From positions 20,561-84,560 of the forward strand of contig JAKSYS010000222.1 in NCBI GenBank assembly GCA_022925895.1: a DNA stretch of 64,000 nucleotides, given 5' to 3'. Source of the DNA: Fragilaria crotonensis (Eukaryota; Bacillariophyta; Fragilariophyceae; Fragilariales; Fragilariaceae). The translations under genes and the position numbers were made by a program. Numbering within the stretch: the first letter of the stretch is position 1; every line of letters starts with the position of its first letter. This document shows positions 54,342 through 64,000 of this stretch, one piece after another. A model generated the notes under the pieces. The model searched no databases. It was not told where the DNA came from and worked only from the letters and a program-made list of their open reading frames with translations.

Positions 54342-57300
54342 TTATTGGAACTCATGCGGTACACGGTGAAGACGGTCTATGGCATATCCGAGAAATCATA
54401 CGGTGGCACACCAGTAGCACCATTGTTTGGCACGGGGCAAGGCAGTGGAGCATCACCAGCGGTTTGGCTCACCTTAGTGGTTTTGATGCTCAATACATTA
54501 GACCGCGTAATACCGGACCGCATCAGCTTTCGATCGGCGGATGGTTCAATCGCTCATAGTAGGTTAGTCGATGCATTTGTCGATGACACAGCTCTGGGAT
54601 TCACGGACGACGGATCTCGATCTTTCGAGGAACTAGTGACGACCCTAGAACAAATAGCACAAACATGGGAGAAAGTATTACATTTCTCCGGCGGCGCGTT
54701 GAATTTGAGCAAATGCTCGTGGTACGCAATGGTTTGGGACTGGCGGAAAGGCCGACCGCAGTTGCGCGAAATATTACCGACTGATAAGGAGGTTCAGTTG
54801 ACTCAAGGATCAGGTTCCATACCAGTGACTATAAAACGACAAGAACTGAATCAGTCCACCAGAATACTGGGAGTTCACCAAACCCGTTGGGAGACTTCAC
54901 GGATCATATTGAGTTCTCAAGACAAAAGCCGATCAACTTTCAAGATATCTAAAGTCTCCCCGACTGCAACCGTCTGATATCAGAGTTTTCCACAAAACTG
55001 TATACATCCCGGCAATGAAGTATTCACTACCCGCACTGGCAGTTGACGAGGAAGAACTTGGGAAGATCCAGACAAAGATAATTCCGACCATCGTACAACG
55101 ACTCGGACTGAGCAGCAAATTGCCAACAGCAATACGTCACGGACCGATATCAATGGGGGGACTTGGACTCATGGATCTCCGAACGGAATGCGGGATTGAG
55201 ATGTTAAAAACGTTCCGTCACGCGGTTCATCGCAACACAGAAGTGGGAAAGCTTTTCATCCTTCAGGTACAAACATCGCAATTGGAGTCCGGTATTCCGA
55301 ACCCAATACTCGAGGAACCCAACCGTCCGATACCATACCTTACTCCAAACTGGGTGCTATCTATGCGACAGTTTATGTCGAATCATAAGAACATTACCAT
55401 TACACTCACCAACTCAAATGCTCCGACGCTTAACAGTCCAAGAGACAAGTTCATCATGTTCCTCGAGGCATTATCGGCATATACCACCGCTCAGCAAAGA
55501 GACATCAACCTTGTCCGAATGTATCTCCAAGTCTGTACCTTGTCCGACATGACTGATCCACAGAATCCACATCACATAACGCAGTGGGCCATACAGGCCA
55601 ACCGACCAGAAGGCTTCGAATCCCAATCATGTTGGCCACGTCAAAGCGATCCCAGCGCAACCCAACGTCGACTTTGGCGTCGGTACATCACGTCTCAATT
55701 TCTTCGCTACGGCAGGCTCTGGAAACGACCACCAAGAGCGACTCTCAAGGAGCTGAACTCTGATTGCAAACGGGACGAATCGGAGTCCTCGACAGAGGGA
55801 GTTGCAACTCTAATCAAACGACTTCCTCATGGTAAACGACGACTTCTCTCACATATTCAACAGACAGTAACTGACGACACATTATGGAAAGCATTGCGTG
55901 AGAAACAATCCATCACAGTGGCATCTGACGGGGGGCTAAAAGGAAATAAAGGTACGTTTGGGTGGCAAGTGCGATCATCGTCAGACGAGGTCCTAGCCGA
56001 AGGAGCGGGACCCGTTGATGGACCCTTCGACGTGGCAAATTCGACAAGGTGCGAATTGGGAGGCTACGCCTCTGCCCTCCTCTTTTTATCGCTTCTTCAC
56101 CGGGCGTGGGGTGTCGACATAGGTGCAAGCTACGATGGGTCACCGATAGCAAGACGGCAATCTCCAACGTGACAAAACAACTACACCCAGAAGCAAATCG
56201 GAGCACTAAACAACCAGACAATGCCGACTATCTGGCGATCATAAAGGCCGGTAATAGGAGTATCCGAAGAATAGCAAAACCAGTGTGGATAAAAGGGCAT
56301 CAGACAGTACCAACGGCAGGCGCTATATCTACCCGCAGAACCCAGGACATAATTAGCAACAACCGCGCCGACTACCTTGCAACATGGTACCGCGATCAGT
56401 CAGGAAAGAGGCAAGCAAGGGAACGAACAGATCACGTTGACGAAGCACAGATCTCAATTTCAATTAACGGAAAACGGTTGGTAAGCCAAGTGGAGTCCTG
56501 CATACGATATCATATCAACGGTTATCATCTTCGACTATATATACAGGCAAAGAATAGGTGGAGCAACACCACGTGGGATAAACTGGATTTAGAGGGATTG
56601 GGAGCCTATCATACCAAGTTACCTGCAAACGCTCAAATTACGCATACGAAGTTCATGTTCGATCAATGGCACACAGGCGACAGAAGACATAAAGTTTCGG
56701 CGATCAAAGACAACACCCTGTTACTGTGTCCATGCTGCCGAGGAGAACTCGAAACGACAACTCACGTTCTCCAATGTAAAGCAAATCCCGAACGAACGAC
56801 CAGCATAAAAGCGTTCAGAACTACCATGGCAAAACAGGAGTACCATCCTGTCTTCCGAGTCCTAATGATCAGCGTGCTCGCTTGGCTCAACAAGGAGACT
56901 GACGTGATCGATCTAGCGGAATTTCCATCAAAATTTCGGCTAGGGTTACAACAGGCATTACAGGATCAGGACAAACTCGGGTGGGAACAGGCGATCAAAG
57001 GCTTCGTGAGTGTGGAATGGCGACACTTATTGACTTTAGGCATGGGGGATAACGAGAGCGAACCGGCGAGAGTGGGGATGCAAAGACTGCGGTTCGTGCT
57101 GAAGACTTTCAGTCAATTAGCATCATCATTGTGGACGGCGAGGAATCAAGCGCACGGGACAACAGAGGAAGGTATGAAGGCCATCAGACAGGAGGAGGTA
57201 GCTGAAATCAGCCGGATGTACCAACAACCAGAGCTGATATCGGCAACTGATCGTCACTACTGCGAGCAACCATTGAGTGCGATACTGAAGAAATCACCAG

Positions 57301-57575
57301 CGTCGCGCAGACGCTGGCTCAGATACATGAGAATGGCGAGGGCAAGGTTCACAAGGGACGGAAAAAGGCAAATGTTAATAACGTCATTCTTCAGGGTCAA
57401 TCACAGTTGAGTCAGTCACGGACGGTAACGGGACTCAATTCACATGAGGGTTAGGTATTAGATAAGTTGCCGCGATTCCGCACCGCGGTCTCGCCACAAC
57501 GGGGTACACTCATCGGCCTTGACAAAAGACCGTTGGCGGTGACAACCCTATAATTAGGTTTGATTTATTTATTTA
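54342..57575 (+). mobile_element. 5'-truncated non-LTR retrotransposon (LINE) inside element 4
   Basis: 3234 bases between two exact 18-bp target-site copies. The 3' end finishes in a short TTTATTTATTTA tail. The 5' part, including any endonuclease and the N-terminal half of RT, is missing, as is usual for incomplete reverse transcription. It lies opposite to element 4. Confidence 0.93.
54345..57410 (+). pseudogene. LINE ORF2 fragment: RT, RNase H, CCHC
   Basis: The RT part has FGTGQGSGASPA and the catalytic AFVDDTALGF (about 54345-54980). After two shifts (about 54877 and 54918) the frame 54920-56135 runs through VYIPAMKYSLPALAVDEEEL and ISMGGLGLMDL to RNase H (ASDGG, TRCELGG). One more shift (about 56127) leads into WVTDSKTAI, NNRADYLATWY and a CPCCRGELETTTHVLQC finger. 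The RNase H has all four acidic residues. The C-terminal 200 residues are not recognised. The RT plus RNase H plus Cys-finger order recalls the I/R1-like clades. Confidence 0.88.
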
Positions 57576-57593
57576 TAGTGAGGGCATCCGCGG
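57576..57593. repeat. LINE target-site duplication, right copy
   Basis: Exact copy of 54324-54341. Element-4 coding sequence resumes directly after it. Confidence 0.95.
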
Positions 57594-58400
57594 GGTTGAT
57601 AATACCGGGGATATGGCAAAGGATGATATCGCCATTCGACTTCCACTCTTGGATGGCAAAGTGCTGAATGTCGATGTGACGAGCTCGAGGAGTTGGGCGA
57701 CTGGCGTTGATCATAAGAATGGCGGCTTCATTGTCCTCGTATAAAACGGTTGGCCCGGATTGAGTGTAGTCGAGTTCATGTAAGATAGAACGGAGATACT
57801 TTGCAATCTTGGCGGCATGGACAGCAGCAATAAACTCAGCTTCGGTAGAACTGGTGGACACAGTCGACTGCACCTTCGATTTGTACGCAATGGGTCCGCC
57901 ACAGAGCATGAACACAAGACCAGTTATGGATCGTCGAGTCGTCAAATCGGTGGCGTGGGCGGCATCGACATATCCGGCGAGAGTGGTGGGCAAAAGCGGT
58001 TGCGGAAAACTTGGTAGGTCGGGGTCAGAGGTCAGAGCGACAAAAGTCCCCATAGGCAAAGAGAGGATGGGGGTCGGTCGCCAATATAGGAGACCCCAAT
58101 CTTTCGTCATTCGAAGATACCGAGCGAGACGTCGAAGAGAATCGAAATGAATCTTGTTTGGGTGATCTGAGAATCGTGCGAGCAAAGTGACAGCGAAACC
58201 AATATCGATACGGGCCACAACATAGATGTAGATAACAGCTCCGAGAACGCTTCGATATACAAATCCGGCGGCGGTCTCGAACTCTTGCAAAGTACTCGCG
58301 TCAGCATTAGCGTTAGCCTCGTAGTCTGAGAAGAGTTGCGGGATCGTCGAGAGCGAGAGGTTCAATAGGCTTCTCGCTGGATTCGTTTGATGCTGCGGAC
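57594..58400 (-). pseudogene. element 4 RNase H
   Basis: Holds LAGYVDAAHATDLTTRRSITG, STSSTEAE, YEDNEAAI, PRARHIDIQHF and IPGIINPADALT, then is cut by the LINE. Its proper end (HYRHVRRMMGHYAVP) lies beyond the LINE at about 54230-54310. A one-base loss near 58345 separates it from RT. Confidence 0.88.
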
Positions 58401-60345
58401 GACCATCCGTAGTGTGTGAGGAATTTATCAATATAGGATTCACACGTTATCTGAATGTACTGTCGGGTCTGTTTTACGTCGATACCGTTAAACGAGCTAA
58501 GTACCCCTTCGTCGCGGAGATCAATCTTGTCTTCGGAGCAAATGATTGCCACTAGTTTGCGGATGGAATCGGCGTTAACGCAACCGATGGCAAGATCATC
58601 CACTTGTCGCGAAATGAGCATCTTGAATCCATCAAAACTGCCGGTGTAGATGCTACGTTCATGCGTCGTTGAAACGAATCCGTGTCGGGATAAGACTTTA
58701 TTGAGGAAACGTTCCCATAAGGAGCCGGATTCGGGATGGCCTTGTAGTGCGTGTTGAACTGGAAGCACATGGTCGCGAGAGATGTCTATTCCATAAGTTG
58801 TCGCGTACCAGTCGGCGTATTGTTCATCGATATAAACGAAGGTTGGTTGGTCCGGCGGAGGTGAGTTGGCGTAGGCGTTCGTAGCGTCAACTTTGATGAT
58901 GAGATATCCTTCGTTGGCGCACAGGGCAAAGAAGAGGCGCATAATCGGTTGCTCAATGCATGACGAGTATGTGTTGGCAAGTTTCAATTCGGGTGCTGCG
59001 CGAGGAGATCCGTCACAACAGTTGCGTGCCTTCCTTGTTCCGTCGGACTTGATCGAATAGTTCCAATGTTGTCGAAGGATGATGGCGCCGGGAGGCGGAT
59101 GAACCGGGGAGCCATACATTTCTTGTTTCGCCATGGAGTCGAGTTGTTTCGATTCCGCTTGGAGCCAGTCGTTCCAGTTGGAGAGTCGTTTGAGTTTACG
59201 ACGAGTGAATCCACCAAGCGCTTGCTCTTCCGTGGTCCCAAAAACAGTAGTATTAAGAGAACGCATCATGATGAGAATCTGGTCATGTGACATGGGCTCA
59301 TGAATGGTAGCGTACCCGGGCTCCGGTGCTGCTGGGATGGGGACAGGAAGAGGAGGGTCGAGAATGGTCGAACGCAGAGAGTTGATGACGGACAGCTGGT
59401 CAACTGAAAGATGGATAGGGTCGTCGCGTGGGCGATTGTGAACAGGAATGTAACGGTCGGGAGCAAACACGATGGTGACAGACGGGGCGTCGGAGGCGGC
59501 CACGGACATCAACGCGGTGACAATCGAATCGCAGGAAAAGACCGGGGTATCATTCACGGAAACGATGAAAGCACCAATATATTTGCGACGGACGTTGCGA
59601 ATACGAGCCGCCGTAGAACTGGCGACGATGCCGGAAACATATCCGCGTTTGCGGATGTGACAAGCCGTGATGTCAAAGCCAAGTGAGGGATGGTCACATT
59701 TAATGAGTTGAGTGACGGTGTCCAACCGATTGAAGGGATCATCGCTGACCTCGAGATTCAAAGGGGACAAAACAGGACGCTCGGCGGGAATGGAACCATC
59801 GAGAGAGAGGTGGCGGAGCGCGAGGACATCCGGCGGGGCATCCGTATGAAGGTCATTCATACCTTCATCAAAACGCGCATGAGTGGCAGTTTTGACGACG
59901 GCGCTGTGCAAGTCATAATAGTAGAGGACTTTCAGGGTACGGGAGTAGCCCAGAAAAATGCCGAGGCGCGAATTGGGAACGACACGACCATAGCGAGCCG
60001 TGGTAGGGCGTACATGGACACGGCATCCGAACGTACGAAGTTTGGATAAATCGGGGAGTTCACCGCCGCACATCTCATGGGGACTGGAAGGGCGTGAGCC
60101 GCGTGGGACAAAATTGTACAAGCGGACATAGTGATAAAAGGCATATGGCCAGAAAGCAGGACGGAGAGCCGCGCCAGATAACATAGCACGAAGTGCGTTC
60201 CCAATAGTTTGATGGGGGCGCTCTCCTGGGCCATTTTGGTGAGAGGAATCCGGACCAGTGAGCTGAACTTGGTATCCAAAATTGGCGAATGTCTCTCGAA
60301 TCTCGTGGCATTTACCGAGTTCACCCCCACCGTCCATGCGAACAT
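58313..60345 (-). pseudogene. element 4 integrase C-terminus and reverse transcriptase
   Basis: 674 codons open: the MDGGGELG catalytic box and PGERPHQTIGNALR of integrase, then GGFTRRKLKRLSNW, IKVDATNAYANSPP, PVQHALQGHPESGSLW and ISRQVDDLAIG of RT. The RT box reads QVDD as in element 1. It lacks the integrase zinc finger and first Asp, which lie in other frames to the right. Confidence 0.9.
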
Positions 60346-62050
60346 ATTTGCCGAGACAAGCCGGGGTATTATTGGCGAGCCAGCGGTTTAACCAATCAAC
60401 AGGGGAGCTTTGGTTGCGAAAGCACGACCATAGATACGCCCACTGAAGTGATCAGTGAGCAGAACGTAGCACGTTTCACCATTGAGGCCCACGAGGTTAT
60501 CGAAGCGCAGAGTCGGAACTCTTCTGAACCATGAACGCGAAGTCAATAGAGAGCCCTTGGAGGCATTGCGTTGCAACCATGATAGATATAGAGCCACGAG
60601 GAGCTTTGCGGAGTTTGGCAGCAAGACAAACGGCGCAATTGTCGGTGATATCGGGCATGGGAAGCGCTGGCAGGCCGCGAGTATGACGATGAAGCTCGGA
60701 CAAACGTCGGAAGTTGAGGTGACCGAGACGTTGATGCCATAGCAAAGAGGGCAGGACGGCTGAGGCTGCCGACAAGGAGATCATGGGTGACGGAAGAGAA
60801 CTCGGGGTATCGATCCAGAGAATGAAGCAGAGACAGGGAAGCAACGGGCGTGGGGAACGTGAGGGACAACGGAGCAAGGGACGTGGTGGAGATGGCGCTC
60901 GCAACGTAGCGATCGGCGGAACGTGGAAGAGCTGCCGATTGTTCGGCGGTGGTTGGGATATACAACGCAGGTGTAAATGTCAATCCACCGCGGAGATGTG
61001 TGGGTTGCAGATGAACGAACGTATCGAATGTGAGGGCCGTAGGGTTTCGGTGCGGAAAGCGAATGAAACCGGTGTCGTTATCCGAACTCGTCATGCTGTA
61101 GCTCACAGCGGCCAGTTGTTTCGCGATCGCACAGTGGCTGATGATCACTCCGGGGATCGTCTCGGTGTGATAGGTGCGAACGAATAAGCAGCATGGTGTT
61201 GGTATGACTGCATCCGATGACGTCATGGGCGGCTGAGATGGCAAACGATAAGCAGGGACGCGGAGATACCCGACGCCGCTGGGGTGATGCAGGTGACTAC
61301 CAGCATCAAAGAGACGGATACGTGTTTGATGTGGTAAGAGGGGGCGGTATGCGTAGAGCAAAGTAGCATCACTGGTGGTACACGCCATGGAGCCACTGTC
61401 GGCGTGTGCATAAACGGCACGAGCCTCGGAATCATACGTGCCGACCAAGCGTCGGAGCAGAAAATCGTCATGGTCAAACGGTGCGTTCTCGAGGGAGAGA
61501 TCATCGAGTTGGAGGGACGGCGCGTTGACGGAATCAAACATCGGGGACTGCAGAGAGGGGATGAAACACGTACGTAGGTCGACGTCGGAGAAGCAGACCT
61601 CAAAATCCTCGTTATCAAGATCAATACGTGAACCACGGACAGCGTTAACTTGGTAGCCATGTTTAGACTCGAGGTCATCGTGTTCCTGTTCGGCAAGCAT
61701 GAGAACATTACTATCAACGGGGTCGATAGGAACATTGTCATGATCCGATGATGATATCAGACTACGAACGGCACTGGGACGTGGGCGCGCATCGCGACCG
61801 TTATTGATGCGACTGCGGAATTGGGAGTGCGCCGACGCAACCTGTGCACGCAATTGAGGATGACGTTGTGCCAAACTCTCGGCCACGATGTAGTCGACGA
61901 ATCGATTACAGTCTGTCAGAGTATGGCCGGGTTGCTGGCATCCCAGACAGACCGCAGAGTTCGCCTGATTCGTAGACATAGCATGTACGAGGAGGTTGAT
62001 CTCATTATCACCCAACGTGATGTCGGTACCGTGGAGGAATTCGTCCGTAG
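60346..62050 (-). pseudogene. element 4 zinc knuckle, protease and integrase N-terminus
   Basis: The main frame (60543-62015) has CLGCQQPGHTLTDC, the protease site ADSGSMACTT, and a long spacer. The integrase zinc finger WHQRLGHLNFRRL...CAVCLAAKLRKAP reads in a second frame (60500-60780), and GETCYVLLTDHFSGR in a third (about 60480-60390). Three or more shifts break this section. Confidence 0.85.
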
Positions 62051-63673
62051 GGGGACGGTTTCGATGCGACGAATAGTTGGTGTAGAATTGGAGAACCGAT
62101 CACGCGCGTTTGATGGGGCAGAAGAAGTTGTCACATCACGTCCGATCTCAGTCGCATATTGCATGAAGGATGTGGCGAGTTGCGACATGGATAGGTGGAA
62201 CGGCAAAACACCTTCGTGACGACCGGTGCGGCGATCACGTTCGACGAGGCGGCGGAACTCAGAACGCCATTCGGTACTCAAGTTGCGCACGCTCAAATCC
62301 AAAGCTTCGGTCTCGGTATAATTTCGACCAGCAATGCGCTCTCGTGCCAAAAAGTCATGCAAGCGACGGAGATAGACACTGAAAGTCTCTGAACGTCGTT
62401 GTCGGGGTATTTCGGTGACGGTATAGATGACCGATTGTAGGCGTGGGTGGTGAAGACGAAGGAAGGAGTAAATGGCATCATATCCCGCGTTGGCGGAACA
62501 TCCTTGTATCGCACTATGCTCACGGCTATCGTTCGGGAATACCGTCTCAGCCGATAATACACCATAGAGGAGCGAAGACATGAATGCTTCTTGGTTTCGC
62601 ACCGATGCTGGGAGGAGGGTCCACCAAGAACCATGCACATTGTCTTCTTGTACCGACTCGTAAGGAGGGCACCAGATTCCCCATTGCAGACAAGTAGCAC
62701 AAAACAGTTTATACCAGTGTATGAAAGAGTCTTGGCGACTGGAATCAAAACGCTGGAATGCCGCTTTCCTGAAGTCTTTATAACGTACTTCCGACGACAT
62801 GAATTGTTGCATGTACTCCTCAAACGATTCTGATCCGTAACGGAGGATGGTCGTTGCAGATGTTGCAGTTCGACCGGATAGATTCGTCGTATGTGTTCGA
62901 GGTGTACCGGTGTTGCGATCTTGAAACAACGTGCGTTGTTCCGGGGAATCGTCATGCACACGAACATGTCGACGCTGAGGTTCACGACGATCGTTACTGT
63001 CTTGAGATCCGTCAGGTGCTAGTTGTACTGGCAATCCTCTGAAGTGTGTCCCAGCGGTGGGTGCCGGTGTTGGATTTTCAACGTTGACGTCAACGGGATC
63101 ATCAAGAAGAGGCGCAAGAGATCCTCCGAATTGTAGATCCGTGGCGATGCGGGCTTGAGGTGCGACGGTATCCGTCACTTCCTGAGAGCGGGTCTCTGAT
63201 AATCCGACCGCTGACTCATTTCCACTTGTACTCTCGACTCGTCCCCCAACCATGGATGGTACCGTGGTTGATCGGTTCTCCCGGTTTGGGAGGCCGGACT
63301 CTGGTACCATAAATCGGATGAGGATGGGGATCGATACGGGTTCCAACGCATTTGGGCGACTGCGTAAAGTCTGCCTGATCAGGCGTAGGAGCGCGGGTTT
63401 CCGGAGCGATAGGATATCTCCGTTCGCTCGGCGGTGGAACGTCGCGAATCCAGCGTCAAAAAGGGGCGATACCGATTGGTCCTCAAGCCATGTGGTATCC
63501 TCGAGTTGTTGCGTTATATACGCACGCAGAGTGTCGAGATAGTCGTCCTTTAGGAGGGATGATGTGACATCGTAGATCTCTGTGAGCGGTAATTCAGCAA
63601 TAGGACAATCGTCGATGTCCACCGTGAGAATAACGAAGTCGTCGTCGTGATTCGACTCCTCAAAGACCGACAT
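62030..63673 (-). pseudogene. element 4 gag
   Basis: From the ATG at 63673. It opens with the conserved acidic N-terminus (VDIDDCPIAELPLTEIYDV) and the RANGDILSLRKPALLRLIRQ block, then the gag core (LFCATCLQWGIWCPPYESVQEDNVHG, in parts), ending in IRRIETV just before a shift at about 62030 that cuts it off from its zinc knuckle. Confidence 0.88.
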
Positions 63674-63733
63674 GCTGATTATCTTCGTTAAGGATAGTTT
63701 GATCAGCCACTAGGATTAGTACTCGTTGTACTT

Positions 63734-63745
63734 GGGCTCATAACC
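63734..63745 (-). promoter_or_regulatory. primer binding site of element 4
   Basis: In element sense GGTTATGAGCCC directly after the LTR (continuing AAGTAC), the same initiator tRNA-Met anticodon-loop complement as in the other elements. Confidence 0.82.
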
Positions 63746-64000
63746 TGCCGCGACAGGACTAGCGAGCGCGATTCGCACACGGGAGTAGCAACGTGAGTTC
63801 GTGCGAGTCACAAGGATTCACAAGACAAAACGGGTGAAACCACGATGGTGTAATCGGATGGAACTGCAATACCGTTCGGTCGGATCTCTCTTGTCTTGGA
63901 GTATGTCGCTAGTATCGTCGCTCTTGTTGTCTATATAGAAGCCTGGAGCCTCAGTACCCTTACGATCGTCGGCGACCGGCAAAGATGCAGATGAGGCAAA
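63746..64000 (-). repeat. 5' LTR of element 4, cut by the window end
   Basis: 255 bases with three differences from 53738-53992. It ends at the window edge within the GAGGCAAA box. Confidence 0.92.

Larger units (their letters stand above)
53738..64000 (-). mobile_element. Ty1/copia retrotransposon, element 4 (runs off the window)
   Basis: Minus-strand copia element with its 3' LTR at 53738-54150, polypurine tract at about 54151-54165, primer binding site at 63734-63745 and the start of its 5' LTR from 63746. It is interrupted at 54324-57593 by a LINE. The 255 bases of the 5' LTR inside the window differ from the 3' LTR at only three sites, so the element is young, yet its coding part has several frameshifts (about 62030, 60540, 60380 and 58345). 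Confidence 0.94.

Noticed and set aside
1-64000. CRISPR array, bacterial operon or prophage
   Set aside because: No regular spacers, introns are present, and all mobile DNA is eukaryotic retroelement or MITE type.

Overview
The window is nuclear DNA of a eukaryotic alga, most likely a diatom (stramenopile). Evidence: genes with short GT-AG introns (74-198 bp); a small protein with a bipartite plastid-targeting presequence (signal peptide followed by a Phe at the cleavage site, the ASAFAP-type motif); secreted proteins with Cys-rich heads and Pro/Thr or Lys/Asp repeat tails; ankyrin and ankyrin-kinase families; and Ty1/copia elements of the kind common in diatoms. The species cannot be named from sequence alone.

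Left part (1-38358), mostly host genes: a 606-bp MITE-like element (280-885); a very large kinesin on the minus strand with an LC8-type motif array (1696-8924); an ankyrin protein (9447-10337); a mitochondrial-type two-domain SnoaL/CaMKII-association-like protein with a newly resolved first exon (10872-11970); a short secreted Cys-rich protein (12318-12827); decayed copies of the ankyrin and SnoaL-like genes (12768-13690); and a long secreted paralogue with about 25 Lys/Gly/Ser/Asp repeats (14465-17143). Together 9447-17143 reads as a tandemly duplicated three-gene block of which one copy has decayed. Next come an ankyrin pseudogene, an RluA-type pseudouridine synthase, a plastid PDZ-like protein, an MDR oxidoreductase, a gene that fuses a 2OG-oxygenase-like ectodomain to a Ctr copper transporter (27471-29533), an old copia relic with a tandem repeat, a 451-bp hAT-type MITE (32890-33340), a two-ZZ zinc-finger protein (33920-35617) and relics of two unrecognised genes.

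Middle (38359-41602): an ankyrin-kinase-RING gene broken by about six single-base shifts, and a 202-bp fragment of a second copy.

Right part (41689-64000) is a retrotransposon cluster: copia element 1 (minus; LTRs about 99% alike but pol frameshifted); an LTR of a second subfamily (minus) lying head-to-head with an LTR of the same subfamily (plus) that heads a gag-only element; and copia element 4 (minus, running off the window), which has received a 5'-truncated LINE with an 18-bp target-site duplication. All three primer binding sites match the anticodon stem-loop of initiator tRNA-Met, pointing to half-tRNA priming as in Drosophila copia. Every LTR subfamily carries a hairpin at the same position with a different stem sequence.

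The kinesin, the repeat protein and the other host genes are intact over thousands of codons, so the frameshifts in the kinase gene and the transposons are probably real rather than general assembly error.
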